Shown here: one piece after another, positions 18,113-26,342 of the stretch
How the letters are laid out: each line of letters starts with the position of its first letter
Position numbering within the stretch: the stretch's first letter is position 1
Assembly (NCBI RefSeq): GCF_904846525.1
Contig: NZ_CAJHAZ010000010.1
Location: 62,001-126,000 of the forward strand
DNA length: 64,000 bases
Direction: 5' to 3'
DNA from: Psychrobacter sp. 1044
Lineage (GTDB): Bacteria > Pseudomonadota > Gammaproteobacteria > Pseudomonadales > Moraxellaceae
Notes under the pieces: model-generated
The model's database searches: none
What the model saw: the letters and a program-made list of their open reading frames with translations, nothing else
Told to the model about the DNA's origin: nothing
Translations under genes and position numbers: made by a program

Positions 18113-19522
18113 ATGAGCGAACACATTCAAGGGAATCCCGATTTACTATACGGATTGCATGACCGCCCTACCCCTACAAAAGCCTTTTTGGGCGCAGTAC
18201 AACACGTACTTGCCAGCTTTGTCGGTATCATCACCCCCTCATTAATCATAGGCGGCGTCTTGGGTTTGGGGGAACACATCCCTTATCTCATCAGCATGTC
18301 ATTGATGGTATCAGGGGTCGCTACCTTTATTCAGACGCATAAAGTTGGACCGGTAGGTTCAGGTCTTATGGCGTTACAAGGAACCAGTTTTGGCTTCTTG
18401 GCCGCGGTATTGGCAGCAGGTTTTGTGGTAAAAAACAAAGGCGGGAGTCCGGAGGAGATTCTCTCTGTTATCTTTGGCGTCTCCTTTCTTGGTGCCTTCG
18501 TTGAGATTTTCTTAAGTCAATTCATCACCAAACTCAAATCCTTGATGAGCCCTATCGTTACTGGTTGTGTGATTGTGACCATCGGTCTGTCATTAACCAA
18601 GGTTGGTCTGACGGATTTGGCAGGCGGCGTGGGCGCTGAAGATTTCGGGAGTATACAGAATCTGCTGCTCGGTGGCGGAGTCTTGGTCAGTGTGGTGTTG
18701 ATTAGTATTGTTAATAATAAAGTCATTCGCTCCAGTGCTATTTTTATAGGGTTGATGCTTGGTCTGATCGCAGCCATTCTTATGGGACGTATTGATTTCT
18801 CTTTGGTCTCTGATGCCCCTATCTTTACGCTACCTGTGCCATTCAAGTTTGGCTTTGGGTTTGATTGGCAGGCTTTTATTCCTATCGCCTTTATGTATGT
18901 CATTACCAGTATTGAAACCTCTGGTGATTTGACGGCGACTTCGATGATATCGGGCGAACCCATCAAAGGACCTTTATACGAGAAACGTATTAAAGGTGGC
19001 GTATTGGGAGACGGTGTCAACTCATTAATTGCGGCGGTGTTTAACACGTTCCCTGTAACGACTTTTAGCCAAAACAACGGCGTTATTCAGATGACTGGTA
19101 TTGCCAGTCGCTATGTGGGCTTCTATGTCGGGGCTATCTTGTTCACTATGGGGCTATTCCCTATTTTGGGTGCTATCTTTACCCAATTGCCAAAACCAGT
19201 TGTTGGCGGTGTGACGTTATTGATGTTTGCAACGGTAGCGACTGCTGGTATTCGCATCCTATCAACGGTCAACTTTACCCATCGTAATATCTTAATCATT
19301 GCCACTTCGCTAGGTCTGTCCATGGGCGTGGCTTTTGTTCCTGATGTATTCGCACAAGCGCCTCAGCTTTTCCGTAATATCTTTGGTTCGGCGGTTACTA
19401 TGTCAGGTATTGTGGCCATTACTCTCGATATGATTTTGCCCAAAAACTACGGTGTCGAATTTGATACGGTAGAACAGCATCTGGATGACGGTCTAAAGCC
19501 TCTTAGACAAAAGGCTTCTTAA
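18113..19522 (+). CDS. NCS2-family urate/xanthine permease
   Basis: This inner-membrane proton symporter brings purines into the cell for the catabolic genes that follow. The 469-residue protein has about 12 to 14 hydrophobic segments. NCS2 signatures are clear: the QH motif in GAVQHVLASFVGI, the substrate-binding SIETSGDLTATS in helix 8, and TTFSQNNGVIQMTGIASR, the QNxGxxxxT signature of xanthine/urate-type rather than uracil-type members. The start has a strong AGGAGG. The gene lies convergent to the RutR-like regulator, with a hairpin between them, and upstream of urate-degradation genes, so urate or xanthine is the likely substrate (UacT/XanP/PucJ-like). Confidence 0.88.
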   Translation: MSEHIQGNPDLLYGLHDRPTPTKAFLGAVQHVLASFVGIITPSLIIGGVLGLGEHIPYLISMSLMVSGVATFIQTHKVGPVGSGLMALQGTSFGFLAAVLAAGFVVKNKGGSPEEILSVIFGVSFLGAFVEIFLSQFITKLKSLMSPIVTGCVIVTIGLSLTKVGLTDLAGGVGAEDFGSIQNLLLGGGVLVSVVLISIVNNKVIRSSAIFIGLMLGLIAAILMGRIDFSLVSDAPIFTLPVPFKFGFGFDWQAFIPIAFMYVITSIETSGDLTATSMISGEPIKGPLYEKRIKGGVLGDGVNSLIAAVFNTFPVTTFSQNNGVIQMTGIASRYVGFYVGAILFTMGLFPILGAIFTQLPKPVVGGVTLLMFATVATAGIRILSTVNFTHRNILIIATSLGLSMGVAFVPDVFAQAPQLFRNIFGSAVTMSGIVAITLDMILPKNYGVEFDTVEQHLDDGLKPLRQKAS

Positions 19523-19611
19523 ACGTACGTTAGGATAGTCAAATTCTTTACCAATCAGCATTGCTGCCCTTGGTTCTAGTTCTGGTTCTGAACATTGACT
19601 CTTTTAGCGCT

Positions 19612-19650
19612 CATTAATACGAAATCATTCAGAATGCTTTCGTATTAATG
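19612..19650. terminator. Bidirectional hairpin between convergent genes
   Basis: A 13-bp perfect stem (CATTAATACGAAA at 19612-19624 and its complement at 19638-19650) extends inward with CATTC/GAATG after one mismatched pair. It lies between the permease and regulator stop codons. There is no strong T-run. Confidence 0.7.
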
Positions 19651-19685
19651 GCATGTTATAGACGTAAAATAATGATAAATAAGCA

Positions 19686-20351
19686 TTACTCAAGACCACA
19701 GCCACGCAAAATAAACGGCACTAAAAAGTCTGCCGCCCGCGCTTCATCCTGCTGATCGTACTCACTCTTTTCCATCAAACCGACGATTTCTGTCTCAAAT
19801 TCTGCATATCGCTGCGTCGTTGCCCAAATCAAAATCAATAGCTGTAAAGGGTCAGCGATGCCAATTTTGCCTTGCTCATGCCAAGTTTTCATCACTTGCG
19901 CCTTGTCTAGCGCCCACGCCTTCATGGTCGCCGACATAAATTCATGCAGGTGCGGGGCACCGCCGATGACTTCCAGCGCAAATAATTTATGGCGATTGGG
20001 ATGAGCAAATGCTTGATGCAATTTGGTACGGACAAACTTTTCGATGACCGTTTTAGGGTCACTATCGACACTCATAGCGACCAAGCCATCGTTCCACTCT
20101 TGAATAATAGAATGCAGCACTGCTTGGTACAGATTTTTTTTATTCTTAAAGTAGTAATGCACGTTGGCTTTTGGCAGCTCGGCTCTATCGGCAATACCTT
20201 GCATCGTCGCACCGCGAAAACCTTGCAGCACGAACTCCTCTTCTGCCGCCGCCAAGATAACGGTTTGATTGTGGGCGCGGATATCTTGCTGATTGCGCTG
20301 TACAGGCGCGTCAGACGCGGCTTGTGGTTCTATATCGTTATGTTGAGTCAT
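19686..20351 (-). CDS. TetR-family regulator, RutR-like
   Basis: The 221-residue repressor has an N-terminal TetR helix-turn-helix (about residues 30-75; GFRGATMQGIADRAELPKANVHYYFKNKKNLY) and a C-terminal ligand domain with the YcdC/RutR pattern (NRHKLFALEVIGGAPHLHEFM, then QLLILIWATTQRYAEFE). RutR in E. coli senses uracil and thymine and also affects purine genes. The protein sits inside the urate-degradation cluster, and two RutR-like operators flank it and the permease, so it probably controls purine catabolism here. The inducer could be a pyrimidine or a purine metabolite. It is divergent from uraD with 254 bp between them. Confidence 0.85.
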   Translation of the reverse strand: MTQHNDIEPQAASDAPVQRNQQDIRAHNQTVILAAAEEEFVLQGFRGATMQGIADRAELPKANVHYYFKNKKNLYQAVLHSIIQEWNDGLVAMSVDSDPKTVIEKFVRTKLHQAFAHPNRHKLFALEVIGGAPHLHEFMSATMKAWALDKAQVMKTWHEQGKIGIADPLQLLILIWATTQRYAEFETEIVGLMEKSEYDQQDEARAADFLVPFILRGCGLE

Positions 20352-20471
20352 GATAAATGTTACCTGTCATTATTGTGATGAATAAAGAGCCATATCCCAG
20401 CCAATAACTGGATTCATATGCTAATTTTTATGAAATATCACCAGTCTAAATAAAATATTTGCATAAAGTAG

Positions 20472-20488
20472 TTGACCAAATGGTCAGG
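20472..20488. promoter_or_regulatory. RutR-type operator 2, between the regulator and uraD
   Basis: TTGACCAAATGGTCAGG matches the RutR consensus TTGACCAnnTGGTCAA at all but one defined position. It lies in the divergent spacer, about 120 bp from the regulator start and 118 bp from uraD, so it could control both. Confidence 0.8.
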
Positions 20489-20605
20489 TTTAAGCAGAAT
20501 AGCTCATAGTAAACCAATTATTATTCGATAAATACTACTTTAGCATGAGATGTTATCGAGAAATGTTACTCCACCGCTTTTGTCAGCAAAGAAAAGGATG
20601 TCATA

Positions 20606-21127
20606 GTGAAATTATCTTTACAGCAGTTTAATGAGCTCTCAACAACTGAGGCAATTTCACATCTATTGACCTGCTGTACCAGCACCCATTGGGCGCAGAC
20701 TTTAGAAAAAAAACGTCCTTTCGCTGATATATCTACATTACTTGCTCATAGTGATGATGCTTGGGCACAAGCACAGACAGCAGAAGCCCAGTTACTAGAG
20801 GCTTTTGATGGTCATCCACAAATCGGCAACGTTGACTCATTAAAAGAAAAATACCGCAACACTCAAGACAGTGCTGCCCATGAGCAGTCAGGTGCCAATG
20901 ATGCCAATGACGAGGTGATTGAAGCTTTGGCACAAGGCAATCAAGACTACCTTGATAAATTTGGCTTTATCTTCATCGTGTTTGCCACTGGTAAGAGCGC
21001 GCAGCAAATGCTCGATTTATTGTTAGCACGCTTGCCCAATGATCGCGCTACTGAGCTGGTCAATGCGGCAGCTGAGCAAAATAAAATCACCCGCTTACGT
21101 TTACAGAAACTGCTGAGTGACGCTTAA
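20606..21127 (+). CDS. uraD: 2-oxo-4-hydroxy-4-carboxy-5-ureidoimidazoline decarboxylase
   Basis: The enzyme catalyses the last step from urate to (S)-allantoin, decarboxylating OHCU. The 173-residue protein carries the family signature FDGHPQIGN with the catalytic His, and FGFIFIVFATGKSA, which forms the substrate pocket. The C-terminus is helical as in the family. The start is GTG at 20606 with AAAAGGA at a good distance. uraH follows 42 bp later, the usual order. Confidence 0.93.
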   Translation: MKLSLQQFNELSTTEAISHLLTCCTSTHWAQTLEKKRPFADISTLLAHSDDAWAQAQTAEAQLLEAFDGHPQIGNVDSLKEKYRNTQDSAAHEQSGANDANDEVIEALAQGNQDYLDKFGFIFIVFATGKSAQQMLDLLLARLPNDRATELVNAAAEQNKITRLRLQKLLSDA

Positions 21128-21169
21128 CGCATTCAGCCCATCTGACTCATTTATATAAAAGGAATTATT

Positions 21170-21538
21170 ATGTCAGGCACTCTCTCATCCCATATTCTAG
21201 ATACCCATCTGGGCAAACCCGCCGCTGGTATTGCCGTGACGCTAGATCGCGTGAGCACAAGTGGCGAGGCTTCTCTATTAGCCAATGGCGTCACCAATGC
21301 GGATGGACGCGTGGCACCAGATAGCTGGTCGTTTGACCCAACGATTGATATTGCTGAATATCATTTAGATGTTGGTCGTTATACCTTAACCTTTGATACG
21401 CAGTCTTATTTCGATGCACAAAATCTCACGGCTTTTTATCCACAAGTAGTCATCGATTTTATGATAAGTGATAACGGTCACTATCATGTACCGCTACTGC
21501 TTAGCGCACATGGCTACAGCACATATCGCGGCTCTTAG
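21170..21538 (+). CDS. uraH: 5-hydroxyisourate hydrolase (transthyretin-like)
   Basis: The enzyme hydrolyses 5-hydroxyisourate, the product of urate oxidation, to OHCU. The 122-residue protein shows the transthyretin-related signatures: LSSHILDTHLGKPA at the N-terminus with the active-site His, a central GRVAPD strand, and the C-terminal YSTYRGS that defines hydrolases rather than transthyretins. It lies between uraD and the membrane urate oxidase gene on the same strand with an AAAAGGAATT ribosome-binding site. Confidence 0.95.
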   Translation: MSGTLSSHILDTHLGKPAAGIAVTLDRVSTSGEASLLANGVTNADGRVAPDSWSFDPTIDIAEYHLDVGRYTLTFDTQSYFDAQNLTAFYPQVVIDFMISDNGHYHVPLLLSAHGYSTYRGS

Positions 21539-21562
21539 TTATGTAGTTATGTAGTTATGTAG
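21536..21562 (+). repeat. 8-bp tandem repeat at the uraH stop codon
   Basis: The unit TAGTTATG occurs three times plus a partial TAG. The first copy supplies the uraH stop codon and each later copy also contains TAG. Slippage would alter only the spacer length. Confidence 0.8.
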
Positions 21563-21668
21563 CATCACCATATAAAAGAACCTCATAAAAGAACGTCGCC
21601 ATAGCAAAACGCGTCGAAAGATTGAAAAAAGCTGAACAAAAGAAAATTGTAAAAAGGACATTTGCAAC

Positions 21669-23012
21669 ATGGGCGCTTATTATCTCGATTGGTTTAACTT
21701 ATTTTTTCGCTGGTTCCACGTCATCGCTGGCGTGGCATGGATTGGTGCGTCTTTTTACTTTGTTTGGCTAGATCTTAGTTTACGTAAACCACCACAGTGG
21801 AAGGCTGACAAAGGAATTTCAGGCGACTTATGGGCGGTACATGGTGGCGGCTTTTATGAAATTGCCAAATACAAGCTTGAGCCCGAAGAGATGCCAAAGA
21901 CCCTGCACTGGTTTAAATGGGAAGCTTATACTACTTGGCTGACAGGTATGGCGATGCTCTCTATCGTCTATTATGCCAATGCGACTGCCTACTTGATTGA
22001 TCCCAGCAAAGTCGATTTTGGTAGTAGTATCGGTGCCATCTCGACCAGTTTGTTATTTTTATTCGGCAGCTATTTCATTTATGAAGTGATTGTCCGCAGC
22101 CATTTGGGCAAAAACTCGTTTATTTTTAGCACCATTATTTTTATCCTATTAATCATCGCCTGCTGGGGTTCTTATCAGCTATTTAGTGACCGTGCTTCGT
22201 TCATTCATATCGGTGCTATCTTAGGTACGGTGATGGCAGGTAATGTGTTCTTTGGCATCATGCCCGCTCAACGAGCGCTGGTAGAATGCGTGAGGCGTGG
22301 CGAAAAACCAGGCAAAGAAGTAGCGGACTTGGCACTACAAGCAAAAAACCGCTCGCTGATGAACAACTATTTTACCTTACCGCTGATCTTTACCATGATT
22401 AGCAATCATTATCCGATGATGTACTCTCATGCTCACGGCTGGTTGGTATTGGTATTTGTGGGTATCATCACGGCTATTGTACGTCACTATTTTAACCAAA
22501 AGCATTTAGACAATCATAAGCCGCGTTATTTGGTCATCCCTGCTGTCTTAACCGTATTGTTAATTATTTGGATGCGCCCAGAACCAATTGAGCCATTACC
22601 TGCTGTCACTGCTGTCACTGCTGTCACTGCTGCAGCCGCTGCTGAAACGGCGACACCAGATAATGTGCCACCAACAACTACTGCTAGTGCAGTCGACGAT
22701 TCTACTATAAGCACTGATGCAGCCTCAAATGAAAATATCACTGCCGACGTCGTGCCAGTAACTGCCTCTGCTGATGATGCCATTATGGATGTCGTGCACA
22801 CGCGCTGTAGCACGTGCCATGCCGCTCAGCCTACTCAGCAAGGATTTGCCGCGCCGCCAGCTGGTATCATCTTGCAGACACCAACCGACATGAAAACTCA
22901 TAAAGCAAAAATCGTCACTGCTGTACAAACAGGCTATATGCCACTGGGTAATCTCACAAAATTGACGGATGAAGAACGTCAGCAAATGGTGGCTTATGCA
23001 TCAGGGTTATAA
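21669..23012 (+). CDS. puuD: Membrane-bound urate hydroxylase with C-terminal cytochrome c
   Basis: PuuD oxidises urate to 5-hydroxyisourate and passes electrons to the respiratory chain instead of making hydrogen peroxide. The N-terminal part (about residues 1-300) has around eight transmembrane helices beginning WFNLFFRWFHVIAGVAWIGASFYF, typical of the urate oxidase N-terminal domain family. A low-complexity Ala/Thr/Val linker (about residues 310-365) leads to a cytochrome c domain with the heme motif CSTCH and a distal Met in GYMPLGN. The linker includes an Ala-Val-Thr tandem encoded by a 9-bp repeat. It is the third gene of the uraD-uraH-puuD-puuE run. Confidence 0.93.
   Translation: MGAYYLDWFNLFFRWFHVIAGVAWIGASFYFVWLDLSLRKPPQWKADKGISGDLWAVHGGGFYEIAKYKLEPEEMPKTLHWFKWEAYTTWLTGMAMLSIVYYANATAYLIDPSKVDFGSSIGAISTSLLFLFGSYFIYEVIVRSHLGKNSFIFSTIIFILLIIACWGSYQLFSDRASFIHIGAILGTVMAGNVFFGIMPAQRALVECVRRGEKPGKEVADLALQAKNRSLMNNYFTLPLIFTMISNHYPMMYSHAHGWLVLVFVGIITAIVRHYFNQKHLDNHKPRYLVIPAVLTVLLIIWMRPEPIEPLPAVTAVTAVTAAAAAETATPDNVPPTTTASAVDDSTISTDAASNENITADVVPVTASADDAIMDVVHTRCSTCHAAQPTQQGFAAPPAGIILQTPTDMKTHKAKIVTAVQTGYMPLGNLTKLTDEERQQMVAYASGL
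22600..22632 (+). repeat. 9-bp in-frame tandem repeat inside puuD
   Basis: The unit CTGCTGTCA occurs three times plus a partial copy and encodes Ala-Val-Thr repeats in the linker before the cytochrome c domain. Gain or loss of a unit would change linker length without a frameshift. Confidence 0.85.
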
Positions 23013-23109
23013 ATAAAGGCCGTAGATAAATATTATATGGATCCAAAGTTACGCCTTATTTTGCTTTAATTGACTTAAGTTGCTTTAAAATATTTAGGAT
23101 ATATTGACA

Positions 23110-24090
23110 ATGACCAAAAAAATAATCAGCGATTTCAATCAAGACGCCTACCCTCGCGACTTAAAAGGCTATGCTGACAAGCCGCCAAAAGCCAGCTGGC
23201 CAGGCAGCGCTAAAATCGCTGTACAGTTCGTCCTCAATATCGAAGAAGGCGCAGAAAATAGCGTGATTCATGGTGACGGTCAATCAGAGCAGTTTTTATC
23301 GGATGTCTTGGGTACGCCAGAGTTTAACAATCGTCATCAGTCGATTGAGTCGGCATTTGAGTATGGTAGCCGTGTGGGTGTTTGGCGAGTATTAGACACT
23401 TTTAAAGAATATGGTTTGCCTATTACGACCTTCACTTGCGCTGCTGCTGCCGAAAAAACACCGCATATTATCAAGCGAGTATTAGAAGATGGGCACGAAA
23501 TCGCCAGTCACGGTCTACGCTGGATTACTTATCAAAATATGTACCGCGAGACCGAGCGCGAGCATGTGCGCCGTGCCACTGAAATATTCGAACGCATGAT
23601 CGGTGGTCAGCCGCTTGGTTGGTACACGGGACGAGATAGCCCGAATACTCGTGAGTTGGTCGCCGAACAAGGTGGCTATATTTATGACTCAGACTCTTAC
23701 GCGGATGAGCTCCCTTACTGGCTCAATGTCAAAGTAGAAGACGGTAACAAAATCGCTCGTAAGCCGCATTTGGTCATTCCCTATACCTTAGAGACCAATG
23801 ACATGCGCTTTGCATCAAGCCCAGGCTTTACCAACGCCGAGCCTTTTTATCAATACTTAAAAGACAGCTTTGATACCTTATACGAGGAAGGCGCACACAC
23901 ACCCAAGATGCTGACAATCGGTTTGCACTGCCGCATCATTGGTCGCGCCGGTCGCATCGTTGCCCTCAAAAAGTTTTTGCAATATATCACCAGCAAGCCC
24001 GATGTGTGGGTATGCCGCCGTGATGACATTGCCAAACACTGGTATAAAAACCATCCAGCCACAGCCGATAACACTGCAAACTGGATGTAA
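23110..24090 (+). CDS. puuE: Allantoinase PuuE (polysaccharide-deacetylase family)
   Basis: The enzyme opens the ring of allantoin to give allantoate. It belongs to the metal-independent PuuE type, related to polysaccharide deacetylases, rather than the AllB type. Family signatures include YPRDLKGYADKPP at the N-terminus, VLNIEEGAENSV, the EYGSRVGVWR segment, HEIASHGLRW and WYTGRDSPNTRELV. The ATG at 23110 is chosen over an in-frame TTG at 23104 because AGGAT sits at a better distance from it. It follows puuD by about 97 bp on the same strand. Confidence 0.94.
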   Translation: MTKKIISDFNQDAYPRDLKGYADKPPKASWPGSAKIAVQFVLNIEEGAENSVIHGDGQSEQFLSDVLGTPEFNNRHQSIESAFEYGSRVGVWRVLDTFKEYGLPITTFTCAAAAEKTPHIIKRVLEDGHEIASHGLRWITYQNMYRETEREHVRRATEIFERMIGGQPLGWYTGRDSPNTRELVAEQGGYIYDSDSYADELPYWLNVKVEDGNKIARKPHLVIPYTLETNDMRFASSPGFTNAEPFYQYLKDSFDTLYEEGAHTPKMLTIGLHCRIIGRAGRIVALKKFLQYITSKPDVWVCRRDDIAKHWYKNHPATADNTANWM

Positions 24091-24145
24091 CCATACGTTT
24101 AGACACAAATTTATTGCGGCACAACACCACTAAGGAACATCAACA

Positions 24146-24982
24146 ATGTCAACAAAGAGTACTTATTACGCACCAACTGGCGGATTGCCTCCACAAACAC
24201 AACTGCTATCTGATCGCGCTATCTTCACCGAAGCTTATGCCATTATTCCCAAACGTGTACTGACCGACATTGTTATTAGCTATCTGCCGTTTTGGACAGG
24301 TATGCGCATGTGGGTGCTTGCACGCCCACTTTCAGGTTTCTCTGAGACTTTTTCACAGTATATCGTCGAAGTTGAGCCTAATGGCGGCTCAGAAAAGCCT
24401 GAGCTAGATGCAAACGCTGAAGGGGTTATATTCATCGTTGAAGGTGAAATGGATATTACTATTGAAGGCGTATCGCATCATCTTGAATCGGGCGGTTATG
24501 CTTTCTTACCACCTAGCTGCAAATGGTCATTGAAAAACAATAGCGACAAGCACGTTAAATTCCATTGGATTCGTAAAGCTTATCAACACTGTGAAGGAAT
24601 TGATGTGCCTGAAGCCTTTGTAACCAGCGATCATGATGTTGAAGCGATTGAGATGCCGGGTACTGATGGCGTATGGGCAACCACCAGATTTACCGAGCAG
24701 TCGGATATGCGTCACGACATGCATGTGAATATCGTGACTTTCCAACCAGGTGGCGTGATTCCATTTGATGAAACGCATGTGATGGAACATGGTTTGTATG
24801 TCCTAGAAGGTAAAGCCGTCTACCACTTAAATGGTGAATGGGTAGAAGTGGAAGCGGGCGACTTTATGTGGCTACGCGCATTTTGCCCACAATCTTGTTA
24901 CGCCGGCGGACCGGGTCCATTTAGATATTTACTATACAAAGACGTGAATAGACATATGCCATTTATTCGCCCAGCACGATAA
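24146..24982 (+). CDS. allE: (S)-ureidoglycine aminohydrolase (bicupin)
   Basis: The enzyme releases ammonia from (S)-ureidoglycine to give (S)-ureidoglycolate. The 278-residue protein has two cupin domains. The first contains EGVIFIVEGEMDITIEG and GGYAFLPPSC; the second contains HDMHVNIVTFQPGGVIPFDETHVMEHG, with the Mn-binding Glu/His set, and YVLEGKAVYHLNGEWVEVEAGDFMWLR. The N-terminal YAPTGGLPPQT is a family mark. Its substrate is normally made by allantoate amidohydrolase, whose gene is not in this window. The start is supported by AAGGAA. Confidence 0.93.
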   Translation: MSTKSTYYAPTGGLPPQTQLLSDRAIFTEAYAIIPKRVLTDIVISYLPFWTGMRMWVLARPLSGFSETFSQYIVEVEPNGGSEKPELDANAEGVIFIVEGEMDITIEGVSHHLESGGYAFLPPSCKWSLKNNSDKHVKFHWIRKAYQHCEGIDVPEAFVTSDHDVEAIEMPGTDGVWATTRFTEQSDMRHDMHVNIVTFQPGGVIPFDETHVMEHGLYVLEGKAVYHLNGEWVEVEAGDFMWLRAFCPQSCYAGGPGPFRYLLYKDVNRHMPFIRPAR

Positions 24983-25164
24983 GCCCTGCGCAATAAATAA
25001 TAACCAGAACAACAAAGCATTCAGAACGATGAGCAATATAGCGGCATAATCGTTCATTCGAATATGTCATTTATTCCCAGATGTTGATTTAATTCGCGTA
25101 CGGGCTTATGGCAAAGTGGCTCATAGCAATTATAAACAGTGATCACCAAAAGTAAGGCAAAGTC

Positions 25165-25713
25165 ATGAGTACTCTTATGAAGACTACGATCGTTGCAAGA
25201 CCTTTAACCAAAGCTGAGTTTGCGCCCTACGGCACCGTAATCGAACCCTATGACAAGGAAGCACAGACGCCTGAAAATAGCTACCATATCAATAAAGGCT
25301 ATGCCTGCCGCCATCACGCCATCGCTGAAGCCAAACTGGACGGCGGCGATGTCGGCATGAGTATCTTCCGCGCCAAAAAGCGTGAGTTCCCTATTGCCTT
25401 ATCGGTCATGGAATATCATCCGTTTGGCACGCAAGCATTTTTTTCAATGAATGGTCAGGATTATATCGTCATCGTTGCGCCTGCTGGTGCGCCGCCACAG
25501 TCTGCGGATGATTTGACCGTGTTTTATGTCCAATCTCATCAAGGTGTGCAATACGATGCCAATGTCTGGCATCATCCGCTACTTGCCCTCGGTTGTGACT
25601 CTGATTTTTTGGTGATAGATCGTATCAATGGCGAAGGCAAAAACTGTTATGAGCTAGATATAGAGGATTGGCAGGTGCAAATTGAACTTGCCAGTGAGCA
25701 CTCTTCCGTTTAA
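25165..25713 (+). CDS. allA: Ureidoglycolate lyase
   Basis: The enzyme splits ureidoglycolate into glyoxylate and urea, the last step of this pathway in the window. The 182-residue protein shows AllA family features: [16 protein letters not shown] at the N-terminus, [16 protein letters not shown] in the middle, [11 protein letters not shown], and [16 protein letters not shown] with the conserved histidines, then FLVIDR. It follows allE by about 180 bp. A hairpin after its stop ends the cluster. Confidence 0.94.
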   Translation: MSTLMKTTIVARPLTKAEFAPYGTVIEPYDKEAQTPENSYHINKGYACRHHAIAEAKLDGGDVGMSIFRAKKREFPIALSVMEYHPFGTQAFFSMNGQDYIVIVAPAGAPPQSADDLTVFYVQSHQGVQYDANVWHHPLLALGCDSDFLVIDRINGEGKNCYELDIEDWQVQIELASEHSSV

Positions 25714-25750
25714 TTAGGGTCTGTAAACGAGCTGTTAACCATTTATAAAT

Positions 25751-25784
25751 ATAAAGCCAGTTAATAAAGATTAGCTGGCTTTAT
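25751..25784 (+). terminator. Terminator at the end of the purine cluster
   Basis: ATAAAGCCAG (25751-25760) pairs with CTGGCTTTAT (25775-25784) around a 14-nt loop. The flanking TTTATAAA sequences could extend the stem. It separates the allA end from trpR. Confidence 0.75.
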
Positions 25785-25945
25785 GTTTATAAATTTGGGA
25801 TCCATCCTATATAAATAATCATCTTCCAAAACACAGTGCCCATTTAACAGCAGTAGCAAAACATCTGCATAGGCTACTTGCCTTTTATGTACTATCGTAC
25901 TAGAATGCTGAAACGAAGTAAGCTTCCCTTTTCTTTTCCATTAAG

Positions 25946-26230
25946 ATGAATGTTATGAGCACAGACCCTTATCAAAGCTTATTAAGCCATTTAGCCAGTT
26001 GTCATGACATCACCGCTATCGACCTGCTATTCAGTGCGCTATTGACGGAAAAAGAGCAGCAGGAAATCGCCAATCGTATCCGCATTTTTGACTTGCTTGA
26101 GCGCGGTGTCACCCAGCGCGAGATATCTGAGCAGCTAGGTGTCGGTATCGCTACCGTCTCGCGCGGCGCCAAAGCCATGCAAGTTCACGATGTGAGTGCC
26201 TTACTAATGACTCATAGACATGACTCATAG
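25946..26230 (+). CDS. trpR: Trp operon repressor
   Basis: TrpR binds tryptophan and represses tryptophan biosynthesis genes. The 94-residue all-helical protein matches the family: LLFSALLTEKEQQEIANRIRIFDLLERG in the core helices and the helix-turn-helix TQREISEQLGVGIATVSRGAKAM, close to the E. coli recognition motif. A second in-frame ATG at 25955 is an alternative start. The gene sits directly upstream of trpE and trpG on the same strand, which fits a local regulatory role; no canonical trp operator could be shown. Confidence 0.92.
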   Translation: MNVMSTDPYQSLLSHLASCHDITAIDLLFSALLTEKEQQEIANRIRIFDLLERGVTQREISEQLGVGIATVSRGAKAMQVHDVSALLMTHRHDS

Positions 26231-26342
26231 AAAACATTCATAAAAGACACAGCTGAAAAGGCCGCCTAATTAATCAGAAACTAGAGTTTTAAATTCTCTT
26301 ACTTTTTATTTGATCAACCATTGAACCAATTTGGATATTGTT

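Noticed and set aside
25889..25903. Possible trp operator ahead of trpR (GTACTA and GTACTAG half-sites)
   Set aside because: The two half-sites are direct, not inverted, so they do not form the palindrome TrpR needs; kept out of the feature list.
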